Of a DNA stretch of 64,000 nt, positions 34,801 to 45,703 are shown one piece after another. Origin of the DNA: Orbicella faveolata (lineage: Eukaryota; Cnidaria; Anthozoa; Scleractinia; Merulinidae). The stretch lies in the NCBI RefSeq assembly GCF_002042975.1, contig NW_018150242.1:1042152-1106151 (forward strand), read 5' to 3'. The position numbers were made by a program, and so were the translations under genes. How positions within the stretch are numbered: position 1 is the first letter of the stretch; each line of letters starts with the position of its first letter. Below the pieces are notes generated by a model. The model made no database searches. It saw only the letters and a list, made by a program, of their open reading frames with translations, and was not told where the DNA came from.

Positions 34801-36051
34801 TTAAAATCTCGTGCAAGCAAAATCTTGCTCAAAAAGACCTAAAAATATACTTATAATCAGGTCGATCGAGTTACCGATGAATTAAATTCTTTCCAGTCAT
34901 AGATTCCATATTCTGTACAGATGTTTGTTGGTGACCTTTTCCAGCATTCATTTAAGCAAGGGGGCAATTTCAACACGCGTTTCAGAAAGATATGACCACA
35001 AGCTATTATAATAATGCCTTTCTAGAACTAACTTTTCGCGTCCGTTTTACAGTCCAATATAAACAGATGATCGCTATAGAAAGTTTTTAAAGAAAATGTT
35101 TTTCAAAATTGATATTGCACAGTTTTATTTCACCATTTAGGGCCTCAAGCGATGGATTTGCGGAACAAAGAAATATTGATCTGCAACAAAATTCGTGAAT
35201 TCAGAACTGGCACAGTTTTGAAACACTCTGCAGTACCTCGAAAAGACAATATTTATTTTTAAAAGTGTGTGAAACATTTAGCCAAACACAAATTTCGCTA
35301 ATGTAGGCATTTACTTCTTTTAAGACTTCCTGTGGTCCCCTGGAGAAATGATATCAAATTTTGCGATCGTGACAAATTGCATGGCTTGTTTTGACAATTT
35401 AAAGACCGTGAATTAAGAGGGAGATTTTCATTTGTATTCAGAATGTATGCGATCTGATTTAAACAACTATCTGTCCAATCGCCTGTAGGAAAATGCTCCT
35501 GAGGTGAAAAAAAAAAAGCTGATGTACGTAAACAAAGCTCAGTCGCTTTTTAAAGTTTCTAGTTTCTAAATGTCGTCTCTCTTCCGCACAAACGGATACT
35601 TCTGAATTTCAACCATTTGCTAAAAGCGAAATAATGTCAACTCGAATCGGAAAAGTTCTCTTACCGCAGGGATCGCACTGGATCCCACATACAAGACCTT
35701 CCGAAAGACGTCATGACTTTTTGATCTGAACAAATTCATCCGTCTTGGCTGAACTTCGTTTTTAGGGGATCGTGCGAATGTTTTATACCTTTGCTCAATG
35801 CGAACTCGAATTAGACTCCTTTAATCTCAAAACAGTTAATCCACTTATAGAAGCTGAACGATTTCCCTGCCTGCATGCATTTATTAGATCTTACCTTCTG
35901 GAAGAGCGCTCTCCGAGGGAATCTGCTCAGAGTAAGTTCCCGCTTCGTGTCTCCCAACGTAGATACTGGAACCATCAACGGAATTCCATCTCAACAGACC
36001 CTCTATCGCTGCCACAACAAAACACAACTTTGCGAACCCCGTTGAAAGCAT
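31860..36051 (-). CDS. Gene D: secreted protein with two ShKT domains, about 165 aa
   Basis: Minus-strand exons: 36051-35895 (MLSTGFAKLCFVVAAIEGLL, hydrophobic leader, then a Ser/Glu-rich propeptide-like stretch), probable micro-exon 35697-35665 (LVCGIQCDPC), 32371-32228 (ShKT1) and 32023-31860 (ShKT2, stop). All junctions are phase 1. The micro-exon adds 33 nt and is frame-neutral, so the protein is 165 aa with it or 154 aa without; its acceptor is weak (TTTCGGAAG). ShKT1 at about 65-109 ends CQATCGFC. ShKT2 at 113-149 ends CPKTCSTC and resembles ShKT3 of genes A-C in its early Cys spacing (C-x6-C-x6-C). It lacks GCCWD modules. A TATA box lies 117 bp upstream of the ATG. The large intron 35664-32372 carries a MITE and tandem repeats. 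It is a secreted disulfide-rich protein; the role is unknown. Confidence 0.72.
32462..32504. repeat. GTCACGCAAC...GTGCGTGAC fold-back in gene D intron
   Basis: gtcacgcaacggttcctccc ... gaagagagtgcgtgacga, a palindromic element of about 43 bp. It lies 91 bp upstream of the ShKT1 exon of gene D. Confidence 0.55.
33592..33896. mobile_element. MITE with long inverted repeats TTTTTTGCAGGGTGCAGG
   Basis: The first ~60 bp (gcagggtgcaggttacagg, then ttgaaatttaattataactg and gaaaaccgctg) are complementary to the last ~75 bp. The right arm has a GCACCCT motif repeated three extra times. About 305 bp, non-coding, inside the long gene D intron. Confidence 0.85.
34619..34722. repeat. Short tandem repeat AACCCAGCTAAATGTG, about five units
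   Basis: Units of 21-25 bp with the core CCAGCTAAATGT (variants CTTCTAAATGT, CCAGCTTAAGTGG) follow one another. They lie within the gene D intron. Confidence 0.75.
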
Positions 36052-36167
36052 TTTTCAGGAGTAATGACGTAAATTTTGCACGCGCTCTGCACTGGAATGG
36101 TTTCCTTTCAATGTGATCTTCTTTCGTCTCGGGTGCTAAGAATGTATTTTTTTCCCCTGGATTCCCG

Positions 36168-36174
36168 TTTTATA
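36168..36174 (-). promoter_or_regulatory. TATA box of gene D
   Basis: TATAAAA (GCTATAAAACGGG on the minus strand) lies 117 bp before the gene D ATG. The spacing resembles that of genes B and C, but the sequence around it does not match their promoter block. Confidence 0.6.
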
Positions 36175-37904
36175 GCAAACCCGACACGTCATTCCGAGGG
36201 CGTGACCTTTTAAAACAAGCAGGCGTGAAAGAATAGCAGACGATATTCACTCATTCCCAGAATTTCTATCATTTCTTGGCAAGCTTATGACATTGAGCTG
36301 CCTTATACGGCCTCACAAGAGACATCTTGATGAATTTCAATGTTATTTAAATGACTGGGTGTTCCGCACTCTGTGGTTCCTCCCTTTCAGACTGATAAAC
36401 TAAATGACCCATTGAGATCTGAGTTTTCGGCATACATAGTCGGCATTCCTAAGTTATATCCCCAATCAGGTAAATTTGTTATCAAGAATTAGCAGAGAAC
36501 AAACATTTCTTGTGTTCAGAACTTTCTGGCAACTTTTAGCTTTGTTGTAAATACTTCTCTCGTATCTTTTTTAACACGTAGTGAGGAATTCTTATATAAT
36601 CTTTCCTGCTGTGATATTCAGCTCCTTTTGACCGGTCTGGATGTAAAATCCAGATAAGTTCTCACACAGAAACTCAAAAGTGTCTGATATCTTTTGTTTG
36701 TCAACTGGTTCTGTTTTTGGGTAACGAGCTTCTTGGTTTCATTTTCATGTAATATTCGTACAACTGGTGCCGTCCGCCAAACAGTTTCGTGGGTGGCAAA
36801 ACTGTGACAAATGTCACTGTAGAAAACTGAAATAAATACCACTGATTTCGTGGATTGGTACACATCACCCGTACCATTATAATGAACTGGGTCAAGTGCG
36901 TAATTTAGAGGTGTGACTTACACAAAGATGTACTTTGTTGCTTTAGTATTTTATAATTCAGTTAGCAGCTGAAACAAATATTGTTACAATAAACAATTGA
37001 AAACGCCAATCAAAACTCGATGGGGTTCTAACTGAAGCAGTTTGAAGCATTAATTTCGTCTTTAAAATTTTGACCTCCAAAATTACAGTGTAATTGTTTT
37101 GGTTTTTTTTCAGCTCAGAAACGGGATTTTAAAATGGCTGCTGCCAGATAGGTTCGATGTGAAGAAAAAACATGATTTTTTTTTTTATCGAAGAGGCCAA
37201 CAGTTCAAAGACTTGTCTCGCTGTGTTCATTTAAATTATCAAGGCAGCACGCAGTCTAATCACCCCAATTTTAAAGAGTGTCTGGAATGACAGACAACAC
37301 AACACCCATTAGTTAGTTCAATATTGTCTTTTACAATCATGCACGAAAATTGCCCATGCAAGCTTTTTCTACCCTCTTGATTGTTGCCAATTTATTAGCC
37401 TCAAGTCACATGTGTTTCCTCGTGAATGTATGTGGGTAGGTGTATTCAAAATATTTCCGCAAATTTTTTTTTTGTGCGAACTTTCTTTTCCGCTTTCTCA
37501 CAACAAGGTGACAGACAGAGGGCGTGGTCAGACAGATACTTGCGCGCCACATGCACACGTCTTGGTTCTTAACCCAATATGTTACGACATTTCTAGCCCT
37601 CAAAATTACGCAGCTTTAAATTGAAAAGAACTGCAAAATCATAATGTTTTCTAAGGTAGAAAAAGATCAAAACTGAATGATAATAACCAGGAAAACAAGC
37701 AAGGACTTTTGCGGCGGATAACGAACAACACATGCTATTTTCTTTCTTTCTTCTTCTTCTTGTTCTTCTTTACGAATGTGCAGTCTTTGTAGGGGATAAA
37801 TTTACAGCGTGAAGTTTTAAATTCAAGTTTATGGATGAAACTCTGATGTTCACCCTTGTGGCTATTCAAAGAATAGCGAGCAATTCTTTCGGGTGGTCTT
37901 TTTT

Positions 37905-38090
37905 ATTATGCTGCACAAGGTGGTTCTAACGTTTGACGTCAGTGGGTTGCTGTTTGACCATTCAAATAAAAGCAAAAGAGCAGCATTTTCGTGTCGGGCA
38001 CTAATTATTGTGTTTAACAGGGTATGAAAGCTTACAGTGTGCGGTGACCCTTCAGATGAAAGCGTTTGCATTTTTCTTACGTAGTACTCT
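37905..38090 (+). repeat. Degenerate ~120-bp satellite
   Basis: caaggtggttctaacgtttg, tgaccattcaaataaaag, gcttacagtgtgcggtgacc and cagatgaaagcg match the satellite phrases at 54390-55015. A further partial unit is at 38940-39020 (tgtgaccatccaaatgaaag). Confidence 0.55.
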
Positions 38091-38190
38091 TTATTAGGCT
38101 GTATGGTGGTGATAACTTTTAAATATGTATGAAATGTTTGCCGGGCCTTATAAGGTCAGCACTATTTTCATGTGGATCTGTATACTGTGT

Positions 38191-38345
38191 ATAAACAATT
38201 ATTGGATGAAGTGTTTGTGATATCCGGAATAATCAAGGTTGAGGTAGAGTTTTTCAGTCGAAGCCGAAGGCTGAGCCTGATAACCCTTACCGAGACCTAG
38301 ATTATTCTGGATATCACAAAAAACCGAATCAAATAATTGTTTTAT
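38191..38345. mobile_element. Fold-back element around AACAATTATTGGATGAAGTG
   Basis: Left arm ataaacaattattggatgaa, then gtgatatccggaataatcaa; right arm attattctggatatcacaaa, then aaataattgttttat. About 155 bp with arms of roughly 50 bp. Confidence 0.7.
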
Positions 38346-38602
38346 TATACATTGAACGAAAAAAATGAGAGTCATGTTTTTGCCTCTTCACTGACGGCAA
38401 GCAACTCAAAGCGCGCGAAATTACCCTTAGAAATCAGGCGCTTCGGTCATACATGACATGATTACTCGTCACTTTGAGTGTCCTTCACATGATTATTGTA
38501 TAATCTGCAGCTAGATGACGTCACAGGCGCTGATTTCGAAATTTCACTGTACGCTTTGGGCCAATCAGAAAAGAGAGAGTGAGTTCAATGGAAAATATTA
38601 TG

Positions 38603-38768
38603 GGGTTATTGACCAAATGTGAAGTCAAGATGGCTGGATATTTGCTAAGTTCTTTTCTTTTTGCGTGTTTATGGACCGAGACGGAGCCTCGCCGAGGTCT
38701 GTAAACACGCAAAAAAAAAATGAGACCAATATCTAGCCATCATGACCGAACAGGTTTAGTCAATAAAG
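38603..38768. mobile_element. Fold-back element around GGTTATTGACCAAATGTG
   Basis: The left arm (ggttattgaccaaatgtgaa, gtcaagatggctggatat, tttgcgtgtttatggacc) faces the right arm (ggtctgtaaacacgcaaa, accaatatctagccatcatg, tttagtcaataaagg). Its centre, cggagcctcgccg, is a short inner palindrome. Confidence 0.75.
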
Positions 38769-39754
38769 GATTTATCATATGGAAAAAGAGCACTATTTTC
38801 TTGCGGGACACAACGGGTAATCCCGAACGGGCATTTTAGCGCTATCTTGCCCTCTCGAGTAGCCAATCACAGCGCAGGATTGGTTCATCCCATCTGCTCA
38901 CGAAGCTTAGCCATATAATAACAGTAAGTTTTTCAAGGAGGCGCGCAGGTCTAATTTCTAATGCTGCAGTTGAAATCTCTGAGTGTGACCATCCAAATGA
39001 AAGCTTTCAATAAATACCTTCACTTGATGCCGTGTGATTTTGTTTGTTTTTTATAATATATTCTTGTTTGTTTTTTCTTTGCTAATTGTAAGAGTTAGAA
39101 GATTATTTATCTTAAGTGGAGACCACTTATTCTGTAAAGCTGTGTGTTCTACAAGGCTTTAGACATACCATGCACTTTAAAGATGGCAATCTTCCTGAAA
39201 CATTTCACTCTGAACATTTCAAGTCTTTCACTTTTTGGGTATTCTAATTTACGCGTTAACACCAGTTTCTCAAACAGCCGGCTCAAAACTTTTACAATAA
39301 TGTTGACTCTGTGCACCATAAGAGCAGCATTAACCGAGGGAAGCGAAAACTTTTTTAAAAGAAATTAACGCACAAGAATGTACCTCCCGTGACCACCTGG
39401 ATCAGTTATCCTTTTTAAACTTGTAATAAAATAGGGTGGAGACCCTCCTACTTACATCGGTTTAAAATAGGAATCAGTGCTTTGTGGTCAATGAGACGTC
39501 GTAAAGTTAAACAAAAACAAAGTGAACAGACCGTGCATCGACATGATCATTGAGGAATTCTCAAGCGTGATTAAGACACAAACTCATGCACACAAAAAAA
39601 AATCACTTTCATATCTGAATCATTTCAGTAAGACACAACAACATAATAGCTATAGTATCAAGCAAGGCGGTTCTATGTAATGTCTGGTTTGAATTAATTT
39701 GAGGCAAGCGTAAACCAATCCTTACACACAAGAAACGATGCGTCGGCTCTTGAT

Positions 39755-40115
39755 ATCCCGGGGGAGGGGGTACTCCCAGAAAAATTGGGTTGGGGTGTGC
39801 GGTCCGCTTCTCAAAACCGTTACCCTATTCAAGACCAAAATCTGCGATTTTCCCCCACTATATATTGCAAAAATGCGGTACTCTATTTATAATCAGTTAC
39901 CTAGTTCAGACCAATGTTAAAGGCATTGTTTATATGCTTTTATTAGGTATGATAGCTTCTTCTAAAAATCAAACCCAATTCAAGACTAGAGTGCATAAGC
40001 TATACCCTATTTGAGACCAAATTTGCCAAATCGATACTCTATTGCAGACCGAAACGACTAAAACCTTACCCTTGGGGGCCGCAGTACCACCCTTCCCTCC
40101 CCCCTACTCTTCCGG
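39755..40115. repeat. Dispersed repeat of the GGGGGTACTCCC type
   Basis: Opens ggaggggg-tactcccag and closes gccgcagtacc-acccttccc. Inside, the phrase 'tattcaagaccaaa' or 'tatttgagaccaaa' recurs as 'ctat(t/a)...gaccaaa'. Related to 1-700. Confidence 0.6.
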
Positions 40116-41661
40116 GTTTGCTATGCATAAAAAGATGCATACTTTTGAAGTATTTTCCGTGCCCCCATGGCCCTGCACATAAGTTTCTTAAAAGATCTTG
40201 AGTTTTTGTCAAGATGCGATTAGGCGAACGCCTTTTGAACAATGTACTGTGTACGCATCGGTCGAAAGAACTATGCAATGCACAAAAACTAAATAGGATA
40301 CTTGAAAGGTGCCTAATTGAAAAGAATTTCGCACACTGATCAGAACTCTGATAACAAGGTTAATTTTGTTCATTTTGTTTGCTACTTGGGTGAAAGAAGG
40401 AAACTGGCTTAAAGTCAAATGCAATGTCCATAGTTAAGTTCTCTTCCTAGGTCAGTTAGGGTGTTTATTTATTTGCAAGCAGTGTTTTCCTTCCTCCTTG
40501 AAACAAAATAACAAGAACAACATATATAATGCCCTGAGGCAAGTGCCTCAGTTCGCCTCAAATTAGCTACGACCCTGGTGGCAACAAATACCTCAACTAG
40601 ATCGGAAGTGTCGATATTATATTAGAATATGGGATTAGATGACGTTAATAAGAAGTGCTCAGACTTAAGAAGTGATCCCGGATCACGCTGGCATAGCAGC
40701 TAACACTGTTGTTCAAATACTGAGTGCAGACTCAAGATCAGAAGAAAAATAATCCCCGCCTTATCAGAGCTTACAAGGCTTATAAGGACAGTGATAGCTC
40801 TTGTTGTAAGCCTGCTTGCGCGAAGATTTAAACTTATCCGCACGGAAACAGTAAGTAAATCGTTATGAAGTTTTCGTGTTCTTGAAAACTAACTATGCCA
40901 AATATCGGCATGATAGGGAAATAAATATTCTGTCCTTAAAGATGATCGTGACTAAAACACCACACGAGTACTGCGAGAAAAATACAGATACATACGAATA
41001 CATTCAAATACATAGGAGCAACATACAATGGCAAGAGGGTAATACGCATGAAATCTGTCATTTTGCTATTTATTTTATGTCAGAGTGAACGGGTTACAAT
41101 GTCTTGTACTATTTGTGTACACTCACACACCGCCGGCGCGCCACACACACATACACATACCACACATATCCGCCACACACACCCAGATATGGTCAGGGTG
41201 AAAAAGCGCCCTGGATATGATGCAACGTTGCGCGTGCGATCAACGCAGAAATATTTCCTTCGATGCTTTTGCTCTGTCGGTTGTTACTGCTCTACAAGCC
41301 CGATATACTTGGATCTGTGCTCATCTTTTGGCCCTGATTGTGATGACGATTACGATGATTGCAGACAAAATTTAGCGCGGGCATCTTAGAATCCTCCGTA
41401 GATAAAAGATGATGGCGGCTGTACATTTTATCACAGTACCATGCGGACCAAACACAGCCCATAAAGTACAAGGAAAACCCTATTTTTGCAATATTTGAAT
41501 CTCTGCTAACAGCATAGACATTGTATCTTTGGTTTGAAGATGTTAGAACTTTTCTGTACGTTATTATAGGTAAATGTACCAGTCGCCATCCTTTTTTCCT
41601 ACGAGGGATCGTTTTCCTCCAAGTAATGACAAAGTAAAGCACCGGCCAGCCCAGTATTTGC

Positions 41662-42218
41662 AAGCCCCGGCCAAATGATTGCAGCATCTCGACGCAACAT
41701 ATCGCAACATTGTTGGGCGCAACATATTGCGTGCGTTTGTCCACCCTGTTGCGACGTGTTGCGACATACTGGGGGTTGAAATCGAACTAGCGAGCATGCC
41801 CTGGCGCAAAATTTTTGCACGAACCTGGCCAAACGACTACAACATCATGCAAAATCCACAAATGTGGCGTGAAAAATTTGACCATTTACACATTTGAGCC
41901 AACAACACCCAACATGTCGCAAGACGGCGCAACAGGGTGGCCAAACGCGCACAACATGTTGCGCCCGACAATGTTTCGATATGGTCGATAAAAGTGCCTT
42001 TTTTGTCACTGACTTGTATATTTTGGCAAGACGTTGCCGTGGGTTTTTCAACTGATGAAGGCTTAAGAGTTTGCCGAAACTTCTTGCTAAAATATACAAG
42101 TCAGTGACAAAAAACGGCACTTTTATCGATTATGTCATCTCCTGACTACATTTACTCAATTTTCAAACAATGTTGCAATATGATGCGTTGAAATGTTGCG
42201 ATCGTTTGGCCGGGGCTT
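41662..42218. mobile_element. 557-bp TIR element with AAGCCCCGGCCAAA ends
   Basis: aagccccggccaaatgattg at the left is the inverted complement of caatcgtttggccggggctt-like text at the right. The similarity continues about 60 bp inward through GCAACAT repeats. The inside is rich in gttgcgacatgttgc-like palindromes. It is interrupted at 41985-42130 by another fold-back element. Confidence 0.8.
41985..42130. mobile_element. Fold-back element nested in 41662-42218
   Basis: Arms of about 46 bp: tcgataaaagtgccttttttg, cactgacttgtatattttgg against caagtcagtgacaaaaaacg, gcacttttatcga, with few mismatches. It lies inside the larger TIR element, so it is the younger insertion unless both moved together. 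Confidence 0.8.
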
Positions 42219-43109
42219 AAAGGCTTCAGTAAATGTGTGTAATGGTGCTGCGGCATCCATGCACGAATCCTTTATACACAAAGACACCATTTCTTATTGA
42301 TTCAAAGCGACAATAATAATGATTTATATTGTTTGATGACTTGACGTTTTGTAAGGTCAGTGTTGAATTGCATTATGTAATAGCATTCCATCCTACTTGT
42401 TTCTACCTCAGACCACATTCAGGTATACCTCTTCCGTTTTTGAGTTTTTAACTAGTAGAGTAAATCATTCTGACCATCAATTAAACAATTAAAATTTCAA
42501 GCAAGTTGTTTAACAGTTACTATCTCCAGTAACTGATTGTTTATTTCCAAAAGATGGGTCACTGCATGACTTGTGGGTCTTCTCCCACCTCCCTCCTCCT
42601 TATTCTGTGACGCACTTCAATCTGCAGGTATCATGAACTCGAACATTCAAGAGAAAATTGCGTTGCCCTTGCAATCATTCTACCAGGCTATAATATCAAC
42701 CTGTTGAGTCTTCTTACATATTGCCGTTACGTAATATATCAAAACACGAGTAGCCGTGTTTGACCACATTTTCCAAACAACGAGAACAAAGTTTCAAATA
42801 GTTGCAAATACGACGTGCAGTGGTCAGGCAATATTTCGGACGAACTTCGTGATAAAGAACGATCTCAAAAGTTCAGATACATCTTTCAATTAAAACGTAA
42901 ACTAAACAGAAAACGGAGATTGAAAATCATAAAAATCTATGCTAATTAAGATCGATATCAGATATCCAAACACTGTCACATTGTAAGCTCCCTTGTTTAA
43001 ACTTGTAACCTGTTCCAGAAGTTAGGTTTGTCGGGAAACTAAGGCAAAAAAAACTGTGAGGGAGAAAATACTAAAAGCGTGCGGCGCTTTCTGTCGCTTT
43101 TCGTCCTAC

Positions 43110-43400
43110 CTAACATATAGAGTCTGTCTTCTTCCCGCCGCCCAAAGCGAGAAACAGCCTTTCTCCATCAATCTCACTCTTGTAGGCGGCATGAAAACCC
43201 CGATAGCAGTTTCCTTTCGACACTTTGATTAAGTTACAGTTGAATTTTGATTGCTGAATTTTGACACAGGGTACATCTTCCTCTCGTATGTCAATCTTAT
43301 GGCCTGAGAGTAGGTAGGGGAACTGCCATACTTTGTTTTTCCATGCTGTTAGTTGGTATGTTTCTCCAACTTCAATCAGATATATATTACTCCTAGTTTC
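43110..43400 (-). CDS. Candidate terminal exon with FGF-like beta-trefoil motif
   Basis: A minus-strand acceptor (GTACTCAGCTTCTCAG) is followed by 96 open codons and TAG. Residues ~58-70 read NCNLIKVSKGNCY, which fits the end of the FGF family pattern [DENA]-C-x-[FLM]-x-[EQ]-x(6)-Y at every fixed site except K for E/Q. The following AAYKSEIDGERLFLALGGGKK corresponds to the FGF stretch with GRxxYVALNKxG. After that the frame ends, about 25-30 residues short of a normal FGF C-terminus, so the last beta strands are absent. No upstream exon was found. An upstream extension to 43490 would need a TTG start. Alternatives: another beta-trefoil protein, a shortened FGF-like ligand, or a relic exon. 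The splice phase at the acceptor is 0. Confidence 0.35.
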   Translation of the reverse strand, partial: ETRSNIYLIEVGETYQLTAWKNKVWQFPYLLSGHKIDIREEDVPCVKIQQSKFNCNLIKVSKGNCYRGFHAAYKSEIDGERLFLALGGGKKTDSIC

Positions 43401-45283
43401 CTGAGAAGCTGAGTACGAGAGTCCTGTCCTATGATAGCACACAACGGACAAAATGACGAAACAAATCTCTGGCGAACTCCAACACACCAACCGTAAACCA
43501 CTTCACCTCCAACAGCGGGATTATAACTTCCCATAAGATCCCCCTTACGAATTTTTAGAATCACAGGGGCTAGAAGCTAGATCTCACGTAATCCGAACAC
43601 CCAGGGCTGTAAACAAAGCTGATGCAGACGAAAGAGCAAAGAAGATCAAAGACGAACACAATCTACGAGCTCAAATCGATAGTATAACCAGTAATTCTAT
43701 CATGGCGAGCATTTCCAATTGCAAGTGATATTCTTAAATACATTTATATTATAAAAAGACCAAATGTGTTGCTAAACAAATAGCTAGCTGACAGCAAACA
43801 AAATTCGTTATCTTCACCCAATTTAGCTAATAATATAAAAGGCGATGTTGTTTTTGTCTGGAAAATGACCGACCAGACTTTCAAGTGCCGTGTTCGTGTA
43901 GGTATTTAAGCTCTCTTTAGGGATCCAATATTGTTTTTCGTGAATGTACAAGTTAAACGGATCTTTCAGTTAAGTCTTGGTTGAAAGCTAACCGCGGCTA
44001 CCATCTCACCTATTGCGTCAAAGCGTTATATTGCGTTGACCGGCAAACGGCCGCAGTTCCACTTTAGTTGTGTAACCTAGCTAGAAAGTGGCGTTATGAA
44101 GTTGGCAATTAGCAGCTAGACACATCATTATTTGTCGGAAACAACTGAACTCTTTCAGAATACCGGTCTCTTAGCTCGGCGTCACCACAAATATTTGTTC
44201 CAAGGTGAGAACTAGGAAATGCGACGCTGAAGTAAGTGTTTTCTTGATAATGTTTCGCTTCATATTACTTTGAGGCGTGCTGCTAGGGTAGCTTGTAACA
44301 GACAGTCTGGGCTAATACTAGATGAATTCAGGAGCTGATTTGTACGAAGGGCGAAGGAGCAGCTCCTTTTCCCCCTTTTGTCTAAGAAATGTTTAAGTCT
44401 GTCATTCTAATCCCAAAACATTCAGTCACAAATGTTCCTAGCTTGCAGGCATGCCTTTCCTCATCCTGTAAGTTGCTATGATACGAGGTTGCGCTCTCGC
44501 CGCACCTTTTACACCTTTCCCTAGTCTGCACTGTCCACAGACGTTTCGACGAACTCAAGACAAAACAGAGGGTCTGTGGAACCTTGTCTCTAAATTTACA
44601 GAAACCATCCCTGGATCATCGGTATTTATCAGCCAAATGATTATGCTAAACATCAGTCCCGACTTCAAAATTACTTTCTGACTACTTATACGATATATTG
44701 TACGTATGAATCTATACCACTGAGGGTCATTTCAGTTTCTGAAACACGAAGTGATCAGGAGAATTGTCGCTTCCGCTTAATGGGATGCTAGTTCAACCTA
44801 GCTCACCATTTTTTCAAGCTGTCCCCAGAGGTCACCAGTACCCATTTAATGGAGAGAGAGGGACGGCGAGAGAAGTCTTTTATCCATGAACTAAACACGA
44901 AATGACCCTGGCAAGTGCTCGAACCAGTGCTTCTCGGTCCAAAGCCCGACTCACTTATAATTAGGCCATCTTGTCTAACAGACAAGTGTTAAACCGGCTA
45001 TAAGCACGACGGTGGAAAAGCCCACGGTTTCTGTTTATTTTATTTAGCTTATGACATTTCCATATAATGAAGAGTAATACGAGGTTTGTAATCAGTACAG
45101 TGTGCCTCATTATCCGTGATTCTAAGAATCCACATCATAATTTACTCAAACACATATCTCTATCAAAATTCTGGGCTCCTATTGGTCATTGGTTATTCCT
45201 TTTCGAGCATTCTTTGGACAGTTTAAAGGCATGGTTTTCAGAAGAGCATAAGCATCAGCGTCATACACAGCATCATACACAGA

Positions 45284-45545
45284 CACATGGCCGAGTGGTC
45301 AGCGCGTCGGACTCGCAATCCAGCGGTCCCGGGCTGGAGTCCCGCTCCGACCACTACCTGGACTTGTTTCACGGTAGCCCCGAGTTCAAATCGTCGGCCA
45401 CACTGGTTTGCCTCCGGCCAGCTGGGGTTCCTTACAATGCTACGTTCAATTTGAATTACTTGTTTCAGTTATTTGCTCGGTCCCACTAGCCTTTGTGCTA
45501 TAAACACTGCCGAGGGTAAATAAAAGTTATTATTTTTATCATTAT
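45284..45545 (+). mobile_element. tRNA-derived SINE with box A and box B
   Basis: Box A tggccgagtggtc (45288-45300) and a degenerate box B gggctggagtccc (45331-45343) lie in a tRNA-like head. The body is ccccgagttcaaatcgtcgg, ggttccttacaatgctac, and the tail is TTATTATTTTTATCATTATC. The head's anticodon stem is imperfect and there is no terminator directly after it, so it is not a tRNA gene. Confidence 0.75.
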
Positions 45546-45685
45546 CTATTTTATAGTTAGCGCTTTTTGTGAGAAAAATTTCCTAACAAAAGGTGCTACT
45601 TAGCAGCACTCTAGCGTGTCTGCGTATGTCGCTGATGGGAGGAAGTGAAAACCAGCCTGAACGCTTCACGCCAGTAGTGACTAGA

Positions 45686-45703
45686 TAGCCTGTGAACAGG
45701 CTC
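45686..45703. repeat. Single end of the TAGCCTGCGAGCAGGCTC MITE family
   Basis: tagcctgtgaacaggctc differs from the 3112 element's end at two positions. A purine-rich stretch (45710-45790) follows. A matching right end was not found. Confidence 0.4.

Larger units (their letters stand above)
36180..43109. other. Gene-poor repeat region
   Basis: About 7 kb with no supportable gene. Satellite units, two fold-back elements, a GGGGGTACTCCC-type repeat, a CA-rich microsatellite near 41125-41190 and a nested MITE pair fill much of it. Frames such as 41048-41389 (Cys-rich end, CA-repeat middle) and 36618-36863 show no reliable domain. Confidence 0.55.

Noticed and set aside
41048-41389. Open frame with leader-like start and Cys-rich end, vaguely like a somatomedin B domain
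   Set aside because: The middle is a CA microsatellite and the Cys spacing does not fit the family. A longer, equally featureless frame overlaps on the other strand.
43401-43490. Extension of the FGF-like frame to 43490
   Set aside because: It would need a TTG start, and a good splice acceptor lies exactly where the similarity begins.
45288-45360. tRNA-like sequence with boxes A and B
   Set aside because: The anticodon stem is imperfect and the sequence runs into a SINE body and AT tail, so it is a SINE head and not a tRNA gene.
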